Source: Datnioides undecimradiatus
Taxonomy: Eukaryota > Chordata > Actinopteri > Lobotiformes > Datnioididae
Length of the DNA: 64,000 bases
Assembly (NCBI GenBank): GCA_008933995.1
Contig: WARS01000126.1
Coordinates: 462,001-526,000, forward strand
Reading direction: 5' to 3'
Part shown: positions 38,720 to 49,396 of the stretch, in pieces
Position numbering within the stretch: position 1 is the stretch's first letter
How the letters are laid out: each line of letters starts with the position of its first letter
Program-made: the position numbers and the translations under genes
Notes under the pieces: model-generated
Databases searched by the model: none
The model's input: only the letters and a program-made list of their open reading frames with translations
What the model was told of the DNA's origin: nothing

Positions 38720-39115
38720 TTGCAAGTATATAGCATTATGCACATTGTCACTTTAGGCAAATGCTATTAATAGCATGCTAACTGGCTCATAATGTTGACA
38801 TGCATAATGTTTAGTTTAGTTTTTTAGTTTAGCATGCTAGCATTTTTCCTGAACTGTACTTTAAACATAACCATGTACAGAATGACGGGACCATCGTTCG
38901 GAACCCAAATAAATAAATAAATAACAGTTGATTTGATGATAACCTGATGATAAATGTAAATAATTACATAAAATCCAAACCGAAGTTTCTATTAAACCAA
39001 AAGCTGAACTAATTGGAACGAACGGGGAAAATAGGAGCATCATCATTATTACAATTTGTTTTGAGGAGACACTCATATCAGGACTACATTTCATGGCAAT
39101 CCATACACGTTTTCT
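38720..39115 (-). repeat. Old percomorph interspersed repeat, long minus-strand copy
   Basis: On the minus strand it begins GTATGGATTGCCATGAAATG (about 39,107-39,088) and ends with GCTAGCATGCTAAACTAA, then CAGTTAGCATGCTATTAATA, the 'TTAGCATGCTAA' tail of the same family as 21.7 and 25.2 kb. An (AAAT)n tract (38,907-38,924) sits inside. This is the longest copy in the window. Confidence 0.65.
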
Positions 39116-40484
39116 GAATGGCACGCTCAAAGTGGTGTAAAGACTGAAACTGTTTAATCCACGTCACTGTAGAGTGGATGAAACGGTACAGAGTAAACAC
39201 TGAGCAAAAACTGTGTGGTGTGTGTGCATAAAACCGCAGTTTAAAACAGATCAGTCGACTTAAACGCTCTATCAGATGTTCTGATCCTGTTTCTAAAACT
39301 CCCTATTTCAGGATAAAGAGGACGAGTAATTGCGAAGATGAGGGGACATCAAAGACGATCATGTGATGGAGAACGTTGCGTATCCCCGTTACACCTTGTA
39401 AATGTGTATCAAGATGGATGTAGGTGCTGCCTGATGACTGCTGTGTGTGTAATGCACCCTTTCCTTGTTCTTATATTTATTATTCATACATATTGTTCCA
39501 CGTGTTTTGAATTTGTGATGCGTTGCATCACTCGTGCGTGTTTGACCTTCATGTCATAACACAGGTTTGTATTATTGGTGCTTTAGATTCCTCATGACAA
39601 ATGTATATATTATGTATTGGACTGACGTGCACCGAACCTTCTTTGTCTTCCTGATACATTCATCCCTGATAATAACTTTATTTTCCTGTTTCTAATCCAC
39701 TACCTGTCATTCTTTCTTTCAATTTGTAAACATTTAAAATGACTCTATTGCTCCAATACAACTCAGACGCAATTTGCCATTCAAGGAGGGAAACAGCAAC
39801 ATTCATAGCAACCAGCAGACTGACACACACCCAAACTGATGAGCAGATTGGAAGCATCCTCATGCTGTAATAAACAATGCAGGAAAGACATGGAGACAGA
39901 TATGAAGCTGTGGTAGATGACGGTGAGGAGGCTTTTGATTCAACAGGTATTTTAATTAGTATTCAGTGATTTTTTTTAAATAATACTAGTAATAATGTGG
40001 GTTTTTTCACTGACAGGTAACAAAATCTGGAATTTCAACATCTTTCAATTTGCCCATATTTGATCCCACAAGTGTTTTGTCAGATTTAAATAATTTATAC
40101 AGAGGAAAGATGAATTAAGACCTTAAGACACTGAAACTTTCAACTGATATTAACGAGAACATGAATGAACATAAAAATTAATGAATGAACGAGAACATGC
40201 AACTAATCAAAGCCTCATCAGAATCAGCCCATTGAACAATGTCAAGATCTCTGATAATTAAACACCGTGTTCATCACGCCACAGCTGGAGCCCAGTGATA
40301 ATCCAACTTTTAACCAAACACACAATCTCTGCAACAAAACCAATAAAACCCTAAAGCCCTTCTAATCCAACTAACTCCGAATGAAATGAAAATAACACAT
40401 GACACTTTGATGTGGAATAAAAAGGAACCAGCAGCAGAACAAAAGGCAGTAGTAGTAAAAGAGGAGTAATGGGTAATGGGTTAC
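39116..40484. other. Non-coding stretch, nothing recognised
   Basis: AT-rich; short ORFs only. Confidence 0.6.
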
Positions 40485-40840
40485 GTACTGAATCTCTGTG
40501 GCTCCAGCTCCATGCTGCTTGCTGCTGAGTCGCTAAAGCAACTGACACCAAAGAGACAGAGAGCAGGGAGGACTGCGCTGCCAAGCTCTCTCTACCTCTC
40601 TCTCTCTCTCTCTCTCTGTTCTTCTCCTCTGTCTGTGTGGATGTTTCTCCGCCATGATGCTGTTAACCTAATTTCCCTCTTTTTCTGCCCTTTCTCATTT
40701 CCCATCCATCCCTTTAATGAGTCTTCTTCACCTTACCCCACTCTGCCTTGCTCTTTGTTTCAAGCTTTCTCACGCTCTCTCTTTCTCTCCAGCAGCCTTG
40801 GTTGCCATGCACACCAGCTGTGTGTAAAAACTAACACATA
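40485..40840 (-). CDS. Possible alternative first exon (minus strand)
   Basis: On the minus strand a GA-rich leader with (GA)11 (40,617-40,596) is followed by GCAGC and an ATG at 40,513. Nine codons (Met-Glu-Leu-Glu-Pro-Gln-Arg-Phe-Ser) run to a GTAAC donor-like site at 40,484. The long purine-rich leader is what fish 5' UTRs often look like, and this strand agrees with the exon at 60.8 kb, so it could serve a downstream isoform of the same gene. The donor is not a consensus match and the peptide is too short to identify. The 234-base minus ORF at 40,351-40,584 reads through the donor in another frame. Confidence 0.2.
40596..40617. repeat. (CT)11 microsatellite
   Basis: Eleven uninterrupted CT units on the plus strand in a wider pyrimidine-rich tract. 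Confidence 0.95.
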
Positions 40841-40844
40841 CGTT

Positions 40845-41545
40845 AAAAAGTAGCCATAGACGGATCATTGGTTCACTGGATTGTCCTCAGATATTCCTGT
40901 TGATCAAGCGAATCGTTACAACAAAACGTTCCTAACTGACATAAATATCAGACTCTTCTGAAGTTAAGCATCACAGAAGTTACAGTCAAGTGCCGCTGAG
41001 CTTCACCTTTGCTGATTAATTTTGAAAGATCCCTGAAAAGAACATGTCCGACCAGTCCCTTTAGTTTGTAGCCCAGTAGCAAATGTTATGCTCTTTCCCA
41101 CTGTTCCTTGTGTTTCATCACATGTTTGGATTTTACAGTCTCCATCACTGAAACATTTCAACTGTCAGTTCTCCCCTTGTGTTTTACTGTTCCCTGTGTG
41201 GCACTTTGGTGCCAAAGTTGAAGACATTTTGATGTGATTGGAAAACAGAATCAAGCTCCATGTAATCCCCACAAGTAGTTAAATTAAGGTTTGCAGTTTG
41301 GAGAGATGCTGCGTTATATCATCATAAAAACTCCCCTTATTCATTGATTGGTGCAGCATTGAGCTGTCAGGCTGAATCAGGCCTCAATGGCTCCTTTCTG
41401 ATGAAAAGACGATTAAGATGCTTTCAAACTGCTTTTCTAAACAGAACCCATATGGTTAGGGTTATGGATGTGAAACCACAGAGCAATGACACCATCATGT
41501 TCACTTCTAACTGATGGGCAATGATTGAAATGGTGCATAGTTTAA
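40845..41545. other. Non-coding stretch, nothing recognised
   Basis: No gene or repeat edge found. Confidence 0.6.
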
Positions 41546-42031
41546 TCTCATTTACAGACACCACATATAACACTGCGCCTGAGCAATGCCATAATAATAA
41601 GAACATACTTTTGTACCCGAGGCTATACTTGGGTACATATTGTGGCAAACCAAGGAAAGCAACCAAACCAATCCAACGCAGGGGGCAGAGCCCCAAAACT
41701 GAGGTCAGGGGAGGACAGTAAGAGGGAGTGTTTTATCCAGTCCAGGCATCGCATAGTAACAGTCATACCTGCAGCCCACTATCAGGGAACAAATACCAAC
41801 CCAGCTTCCAAGAAGCATGGTGAGCGCGTATCAAACAGAGGAATAAGCCGGTCAACATCACTTGGATATCCACCAACAGCCTGGGCAGTGGAGCTGCCCT
41901 ACGTTGACAGAAGGCTTGAAGCCCTGGACCGGGCATCATACGTCCCTTGGGTAGTGAGAGATGAGCATCACGGCAGACTGAAGCACAACTTAACAGCTGT
42001 GCACAACTGGGCAACAAAAACAATTTTCTGA
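41546..42031 (+). CDS. Unrecognised open frame, possible terminal exon or gene fragment
   Basis: A frame opens after TAA at 41,543 and stays open about 161 codons to TGA at 42,029-42,031. The last 60 residues look protein-like: Gly-Tyr-Pro-Pro-Thr-Ala-Trp-Ala-Val-Glu, then LPYVDRRLEALDRASYVPW, then basic/His-rich residues ending HNWATKTIF. There are three Trp and balanced charges, unlike the low-complexity ORFs elsewhere. Possible acceptors are ACCTGCAG (ends about 41,774) and others further upstream, all with poor pyrimidine tracts. I cannot name the protein. The length alone is near the chance expectation, and third positions are only moderately G/C. A terminal exon, a retro-derived fragment or a chance ORF are all possible. 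Confidence 0.35.
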   Translation, partial: SHLQTPHITLRLSNAIIIRTYFCTRGYTWVHIVANQGKQPNQSNAGGRAPKLRSGEDSKRECFIQSRHRIVTVIPAAHYQGTNTNPASKKHGERVSNRGISRSTSLGYPPTAWAVELPYVDRRLEALDRASYVPWVVRDEHHGRLKHNLTAVHNWATKTIF

Positions 42032-45000
42032 ATTGTGTTTTTTGTTTGAATGAACCACTACATCCAGCATATTAATTATCTATTATTTGCCAAATTTCAC
42101 TGCTGTTACATCACTCTTACAATCTCTTTCAGTCAATAAACACCGTCCATGCTGTCAGTCATGACTGTGGCGTGGAAGTTCAACACACTGCAGTTTAATA
42201 AAACACAAACACGTTAAAGAAATGTCTTTTTAGCATGATATATTTTTAAATCATCAATGTCGTAATCAGTAGATACCAAGTACTAAACAATAATTCTCTT
42301 TATTAGAATGAATCCGATAATGTTTGAACCCTTATGTTCACGGGTGAGGTGCCCTCCACTCTGCAGGAACACTTCTCAAAAAGACAGGGTAAAAGTTAGT
42401 GAGTCTTCAATTAGTTTGGACTGGTATGCACTGATATCACCACACCAGCAGCTCATTTCACTAATTAATCTCTGTCTGTCTGGTTAAAGTTATGCTAATT
42501 TATTTAACGGCTTCTGGAGAGTTTCTTGGCCATCGATGATACACAGTTAAGTACCAGTAGCTCCCTCTGCCAATCCTTTGAAGGACTTGCCCACGGAATT
42601 CAACTGGTCTGCTGGGTGAGATCGTCATGTGGGTGGATGAAATCTGAGATTTTTGCATCAAGTTTGAACTGCATTTCAAAAAGGCATAGCAGTATGGAGT
42701 CTCAGTCTTATTTCTGTGTGTGAGGTCTGCCCGGATGAGAAACTCTTCACTTGAGCAGTGGAAACCCTCAGGTGGGGGCTAATGAAGCCAGTCTGTACAC
42801 CTCATGGGTTATTGAGAAGTCAATGAGCCACCACTGTTTTCAGCCAATAACGCTTAACCTTCAAGCGGCATCTGGGCAGACTGACTGATAGATGTCCGCT
42901 GGATCCATGTTGATACCAGCACATACAAGTGAGCATTTAATGGATGTCTGCAGCCAATGGGCAGAGGGGACAAATGTGTCCTGTGAAGGTGCTGAAGGTC
43001 GCAAATCAAAAGGCGGTGATGCCAGAGTGGATGTATGCTGTAAGAGCAGGAAAACAGGTAAGTATGAGGATGCATACAGTTGTCAAGTCTCCTGCAGAAG
43101 TTTGAGTCTCTGAAGCATAGCAACCTACCGCTAGCAACAAGGTGCAGCTAAGGTGGCACCATTTGGTACAACATCACAGGGAGTTAAGGAACAGGAACTC
43201 TGGCGCTGACCATCAGTGAATACGCTTGGTAGATCCAACGAAATGATTCAAATCACTCATCTTCAGCACACAGGAACAGAGGCGACTCAGACGGATGCAA
43301 CCTTTTAATTCCTCGTCCCTGTTGCGTGAATGCAGAGAGCCACTTTCGATCACAGAGGTATTTCTGTATGTAGGGCAGCGTCTCCTATGAGAGCATTTTG
43401 TTGCACTGTGTTCTCATTCATCTCTTTCTTATAATCAACAAATTTACATAGGATCATGGCGGATGCTTCTTCTTTCTATTTGTGTGGGGTTTTGATGCGA
43501 TCAACTTAGTCTTGTTTTCACCGGCTTTCTTCGAGCTGCCCTTCATGTATCACCTAAATTAGCTTTGATGCAGCTCAGTGGTCCAGGGGGGGCATAGATT
43601 AGTTCTTAGTTAGCTCCAGCTCTGATTGAGCAGCCAGATGTAACCTGAGAGAGGAGGGAGGAGAACAGCAGTAAGGCATTGATTTATTCATTCAAGTGGT
43701 TAAGAGGCTTTTCTGGCATGAGCCCAGACACGCACACCTTCTGAGGCTGCAAACTAATTTTTAGCTCCACTCATCAGAGGCTATCAAGTTTCAATCTAAT
43801 TTCTTCAGTTATCATGCAGTTTTATTCATCTTCGCTCATGTTTTCACTCTGGCTTCTTTTTCATTTTCTCGGGTTTGCTTCGCCTGTAGATGAGATCATG
43901 GTGTAGTATTATTTTCAGTTTTTGAACCTGTTACTCAGTATTTTTCTCCATTTTTACCTTCGCAACATGTTTTTTATCAAACTTTGGATGAGCAAAGATT
44001 AGAATTTTATGCAGCCCATCAACCTGGGTATGTAGAGTCCCCCAGGATAGACAGGCAAGACTGAAGACATTTATTCATTTTCTGCAAAATTGTTATTTTT
44101 GTTTGCTTGTTTTTTGGCGCTTCAGGGCAATGGATCAAGCTCCAAGCTTCTCATAGCAACAATAGCATCCATACGTAGTTGTGTTTGTACCCACCTGCAA
44201 AATGTAAGTCCAAGATTGAGGGCTTTTTTGCTCTATTTTTGGCACCTTTCAACCCTTGGGAAAGATATTTGTCTCTTTAGCTGCTAAATGCTCCACTACG
44301 TTCCCCAGCTGGTCTCAAACTGTGCCCATCTGCTGCTCAGCTGAGCAGGTAGGGGTTTCATAAGATCTTTTCCAGTGAAAACAGTGGCATGCTGTTGCTG
44401 GAAATGAGGTTAATGAGAGCAGAGTTGGGGCCCAGAAAACTGAAAACAATTAGCTGAAATATGCTAAAATACACCAAAGAGCTGAGAGGAGCCATAGAGC
44501 TGCTGGTAATTCTCTTAGACAATACAGATGTACAGATTTGATAAGTGAAAATGAGTAAACATAAACATCAATTAGTGCAAACAAATCAAGTACGACTCCC
44601 GGGGAGCATTGCAATCAGAAACGCCACAGGTGCAATTTGCTAATGGTGAACTAACACTCGACTTTAATATTAAAAAAAACTGTCATTTTGAATTAGTCTG
44701 AAGTTATTTATCAATGTCAAATATAAGGATACTATAAAAATAACATTTCTGGGGGAAAATACCAGAGACAGTGGCTCCTCCAACTTACCAACTGTATTTT
44801 GCATTAAAGTTCATCTATAGTTGAGTAAACAGAGGTTAGAATGAACTCTTTCTTCTTATTTCAGCTGCCACTCTGCACTGCACTGCACAAACTCAACCCT
44901 CGTTTTGATTTTTGACATATTTCCCAATGGAACATTATTTAAACCACTGTGATAAAGCCAGCGGACGCATCCAGTCCTCTCAGCAGTGGCCTAATTTGTT

Positions 45001-46439
45001 TGTGTAATGTGCTGAATCCTCAGAATGATAATGTTGTAGTGAAATGAGATGTAGTACACTGAGACTCTCCCCTGTTCTACCCTCTCCATTTCTACAGAAC
45101 ACCCTCTTCCAAATAACATCACGCTGCAAGCACATGTAATGTACTCCTTGTGCGCAGTGTGTTCATATTCATGCGCAGACTCATTTGGAGGGATAGGAAC
45201 CCATCCAAAGGCTTGTTGTCCCATTCAGTATCTGTGGACTCATAAAGGCGATGGTGCAGCCGAGGACAAACCTCTTTTCTCTGCTCCAGTTACAGATGCT
45301 GCACATCCCCTCCAGCCCTACAGAGAACACTGCAGACAGCTCTCTCTCCACCTCTCTCTAACTGTCCTGCTTACAAGCACTCTCGTGGTGTGTTCTCTTC
45401 CTTTCCTTTGGGGTTTGTCATTCTCATTGTTTCTTTGCCCCTTGGGATTAGTTTTTATTTCCTTATTAAATTGTATTTTTAATCTGTTCTGATTAACCAC
45501 CAGCCACTTATTGCTATATATATTTGCCATCAGCATCCCCTTGGGGATTTTAAACCACTTTGTGATCCTGGAGCATTTTCACAGAACAAGGTGACAATAA
45601 TTGTATAGAGATCTGTCTGCTAAACCTCACTGCTTCTGAATACATTTTCATTGTAAATAAGATTGAAAATTGGCGTGTGAATGTGAAAATTCATTTTGAG
45701 TTTGGACACCGGAAGGTTGACCAAATACAGCCAAGCTCCAACACTACGAATCATGGTGGTAAGTGTATGTAAATTTGATACAAATACATAGGAACAATGA
45801 TTATTAACAATGATGAACATTCGAACAATAGAAAACAAAAGCAGTAGATGCGAAGTGTCAGTGTACCCTGTGATGCCTTCTTTCTCCTCCCGTCTCTGTT
45901 ATATATTGGAGCTGTTGTTGTGCCACAAAAACAATCAGACGCTCCACTGAATATGACTTAGTTTGCCAAAGATTGCCAAAGTTCTGCAAAACTTAGCCCG
46001 AGCACATGTGTGGGAGTTTCAGCTGTCACAGCTGGTTGTTGGAAATGACTGAGCGGAGAGTAAAACTAACATAAGGGATATGCGAGGACCACAGCTGTCT
46101 GAGGAGAAACTCTTGCCAAGCAACCCATTGTCAAACATGTAGGATACATCTGTCACGGCTGTTTGGAAAACAGCTCTGAGGAAATTGACTCGGTTTCTGA
46201 CCTTAGACATTCTTTGAAAAGTAACTGTCCACTTTTTCAATTATTCTAAGTCAAAGCCTCTACTGTGGTGTTGCCAGGAGCTTAAAGAAAACAACTTGAA
46301 GTGCAGCCACAAAGGATGAGAGTGCTGAACATGTCATGCATACCTATAAGCTTGGATAAACCTGAAATGTACTGTATGACTGAGACAGAACATCAATCAA
46401 ACTAACTGGTGACTTTAAAAGTCCACTATTTTATAGTAA
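42032..46439. other. Long non-coding stretch, nothing recognised
   Basis: ORFs of 60-117 codons on both strands (for example 42,854-43,123 -, 45,139-45,492 +) lack domains or splice context. No repeat edges supported. Confidence 0.55.
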
Positions 46440-47165
46440 CAATGGATGAAATGTGTAATTAAAGGACTCATAGCGACGATGATGCAGCCAGAATCATCAC
46501 TAACCCTGCTGTTCTCCTCAGCTCCACAGAGCCTCTACACTTTGAGCTCTTGTGTTGGCTTTAAGGTTGAGTCAGCCACACTACTTTTATCAGCCTGGTT
46601 TATAGCAGCATCAGGTTGCTCTTCTGCTGAAAAAGCTCTAAAAAACAACTGTACACAACCTGGTCAACAACAATCAACACAGACAACAGTTGGAGAACAA
46701 AGTGGAGCTCACAGCTGACAAAGAACCAAAGCTATCACTCAGGAGTTCACAGACCAACAGAGAGCTTAAGGGAGAATGATTATTGGACTTATATTCATCA
46801 GATGGACACAAACACATGTCCAAATCCATGCTACTCTGCTCAGCTGGATGAGTGAAGAGGCACCAAGTCTTGACCAAATTTTACTGATTACAGTTTGGAC
46901 CTCAACTGACTTTCGTCCCTCAGTTCACAGGAACAGTGTGGATCAAAGTGAAGACCCCTACTATTATGAATGTGATGTGGACAAGAGAAAATAAGGTATC
47001 CAGTGAATATTCCCTGGTAATGGACAGAACCAGTGCATCAGAGTCGGTTTAGTGAGCTTTTGCCGATACACTCCTTCCATAAACTCCGCCATGCTGTAAC
47101 TGTACTCAGCATTGGGAAAAGTAGTTTGGCTGGCATGTAATGGATGTTCTTTCATCTGTAGAAGT
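46440..47165 (+). repeat. Probable interspersed repeat body (tentative)
   Basis: The word series TTGGACCTCAACTGACTTTC, GTCCAGTGAATATTCCCTGG-like text at 47,000-47,020 and CATAAACTCCGCCATGCTGT (47,078-47,097) resembles a long non-coding repeat I have seen in many percomorph genomes. Its short ORFs (46,446-46,718, 46,776-46,994) are not gene-like. No termini or target duplication could be fixed, so class and borders are unknown. Confidence 0.35.
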
Positions 47166-47371
47166 CCTGAACTACAGCCTTAATGTATTCTGATGTAGCT
47201 AAAGCAGATAATGGTCATATCATTAAAATGTATGTGGTAAACGTTTAAGTCATATATGTAAGTAAAGCAGGCTGAGACCCACGGGGCTTCATTTTGTTTT
47301 TCTAAGACATGATTTATGTCCTGTGACATTTTGAAATGGGACTACACTGTGTATACGAGTGTATGTCCGTA

Positions 47372-47410
47372 TGTGTATGTGTGTGTGTGGGTGAGTGTGT
47401 AAGTGTGTGT
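47372..47410. repeat. Imperfect (GT)n tract
   Basis: ATGTGTATGTGTGTGTGTGG followed by GTGAGTGTGTAAGTGTGTGT. Confidence 0.9.
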
Positions 47411-47569
47411 TCGGCCAATCCACTTAGCTCCCTCTTCCATTTGTCATTTATAGCGACATTAATGCTGGGTAAGCCATTGTTTGATATTCTGCTCTCAATT
47501 TAAGATTGTAATGAGTTTGGTTAAGTGACTCAAGGTTTTAGCATAAAAATGGTTTCACATTTTTAATAA

Positions 47570-48435
47570 CGTGACAATCATGGCCCCGGGGGGGTGGGCT
47601 GAAATTGAAGGAACAGCAGAGTGCAGTGGGACACATACGGAGTTTCATCGACAGAGGATTTTGAAGGCAAATATGAGCAGATACTGGTGCTACAGATCCG
47701 GTCCACTGTGGATTACACTGAAGTGGAAAAAGGATGATGTACTTGGTACTTTTAGGTACCGAGTGACATCTGTGAATTAATCAGAGCCAAATTTTGGTAC
47801 CTGAGAGTGCACCTGAGTAAGAAACCTATAGTATAGTTAAGAAAAAGAGAGTAAGTCTACATCGGCCCACAGATTTTTTAGGTTCAGGGCGATTTCAGGC
47901 TGAAGTGCGTTTGCACTTTTAAAAGTTCAATACAGAGAAATGTTTGCTGCAATATCTGCGATGTAAAATTCAAAACCCTGGCCAGGGCATCACGTCCAAC
48001 GCCTGGTCAAATGTAGCACAGTGTTTTGGTAGCCTGAAGGCCAAGTCATTCCCAGGAGCCGCAGCTCCTGTTAGCACGCCTACAGCAAGCGCGAAAGAGA
48101 TTGAACCTTCAATGGATGTCGAAACTTTAAATGAGGCATCAACAACCTCACTGTCATCTTCATTCATTAAATGGGAGGTCGAATAAGTTGCTATTTAAGG
48201 TAGTTGGGAGTTTTTTTCATTATGTGGTTGATGTTAGCTTAGCATTTTTACCAGTGTTAACCAACACTGGCCGCACAGGTAAATTTGAGATGCCACTGCA
48301 CATGGAGTACTATAACTGGATAACATGGATTACTATAATTACTGGTTTGCTAATACTTGGGATTTTAATAAACCCAGCATGTCAAATCGTCAATGCCAAC
48401 TATGATAAAAAGGAATATTTTACTTATCCTTAAAC
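47570..48435 (+). other. Possible decayed transposon segment with two short ORFs
   Basis: The word ACTTGGTACTTTTAGGTACC (47,740-47,759) resembles a 'GGTACTTTTGGTACC' motif of fish DNA-transposon relics. In a second frame 47,945-48,015 gives CCNICDVKFKTLARAS, which recalls a CxxC zinc-finger start, then hits a stop. ORF 47,944-48,186 (80 codons) and ORF 48,131-48,433 (100 codons; one hydrophobic stretch near residues 68-83) overlap in different frames. None is recognisable. No terminal repeats found; treat as unclassified. Confidence 0.25.
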
Positions 48436-49345
48436 GCTGCTGTTTAAATGAGCTGCAAAAACATATAAAATGATGTCACTGGTCTGTGATGTCGGTCTGA
48501 ATTGCCTCCCATCAAACACAAACTACTGGTGTTTTTGTCATGAACTGGACAAGAAAATACAGAGAGTCTGTCCACATGAAAGAGGCACTACTATACACTG
48601 AAGGGACTTGAGTGCCACTAAAGCTGAAATAAAAAAAGTTTGTTTTTACTTTGGATTTTATCAGATCAGCGCTGAATCACCTATTTCTTTATTGGACATG
48701 CAGATGTAAAAGCATAAAATTGACTTATAAGAAGAATCAAATGGTTTCTTAGAACATCCCTTATGTAATATTCCACAGAGAGTTTTCCTATTTTTTGGTT
48801 TAATGACATCATCGCGATTGTTTTCTCCATGGTGAGCGCACTGACCCTGATGTGTGTAATCAGTGGTGTTCCCCTTTGGATTTAAGAAATAAAAGCCTTT
48901 GGTTGCCCTAATCCTAACTGAATCCTGACAATTATTGCTTTACATGTTCCAACATTTAACAGGCACACTGACGCATAATACACAAAGAAACATGCTGCTC
49001 TGGTAAAACTTCCCTGGAGCCTTTGATGTTGTATGTAGGTTAGACCGCATTCACCCCTCTCCCTCACTGAACTCGCTCCTCAATATTGCATGTTATCGTT
49101 TTCATTATCCCCCACTCATTGCCTCACTATCAGCTCACACCTCACTACCAGCTCCACATTATGCACATAAGGATATTTTGCCATTACAGTGTGCTATATT
49201 ATTCATTAGCCTAGCGTGTGGTAGTTGGCAAATGGCAACGAGCAAGCCAGAGGTGCTATTGGTGCTAATTGCTTTGGATAGATAATGAGAGTCAATGTAA
49301 GGAGAGCCATCCTTTGGGAATGGGGGTGTATTTAAGTGTAGGTCC
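48436..49345. other. Non-coding stretch, nothing recognised
   Basis: AT-rich. No supported gene. Confidence 0.6.
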
Positions 49346-49354
49346 ACGCACACA

Positions 49355-49393
<39 letters not shown>
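49346..49393. repeat. (CA)n microsatellite, about 17 perfect units
   Basis: CACGCACACACAAA precedes an uninterrupted (CA)17 ending at about 49,392. Confidence 0.97.
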
Positions 49394-49396
<3 letters not shown>

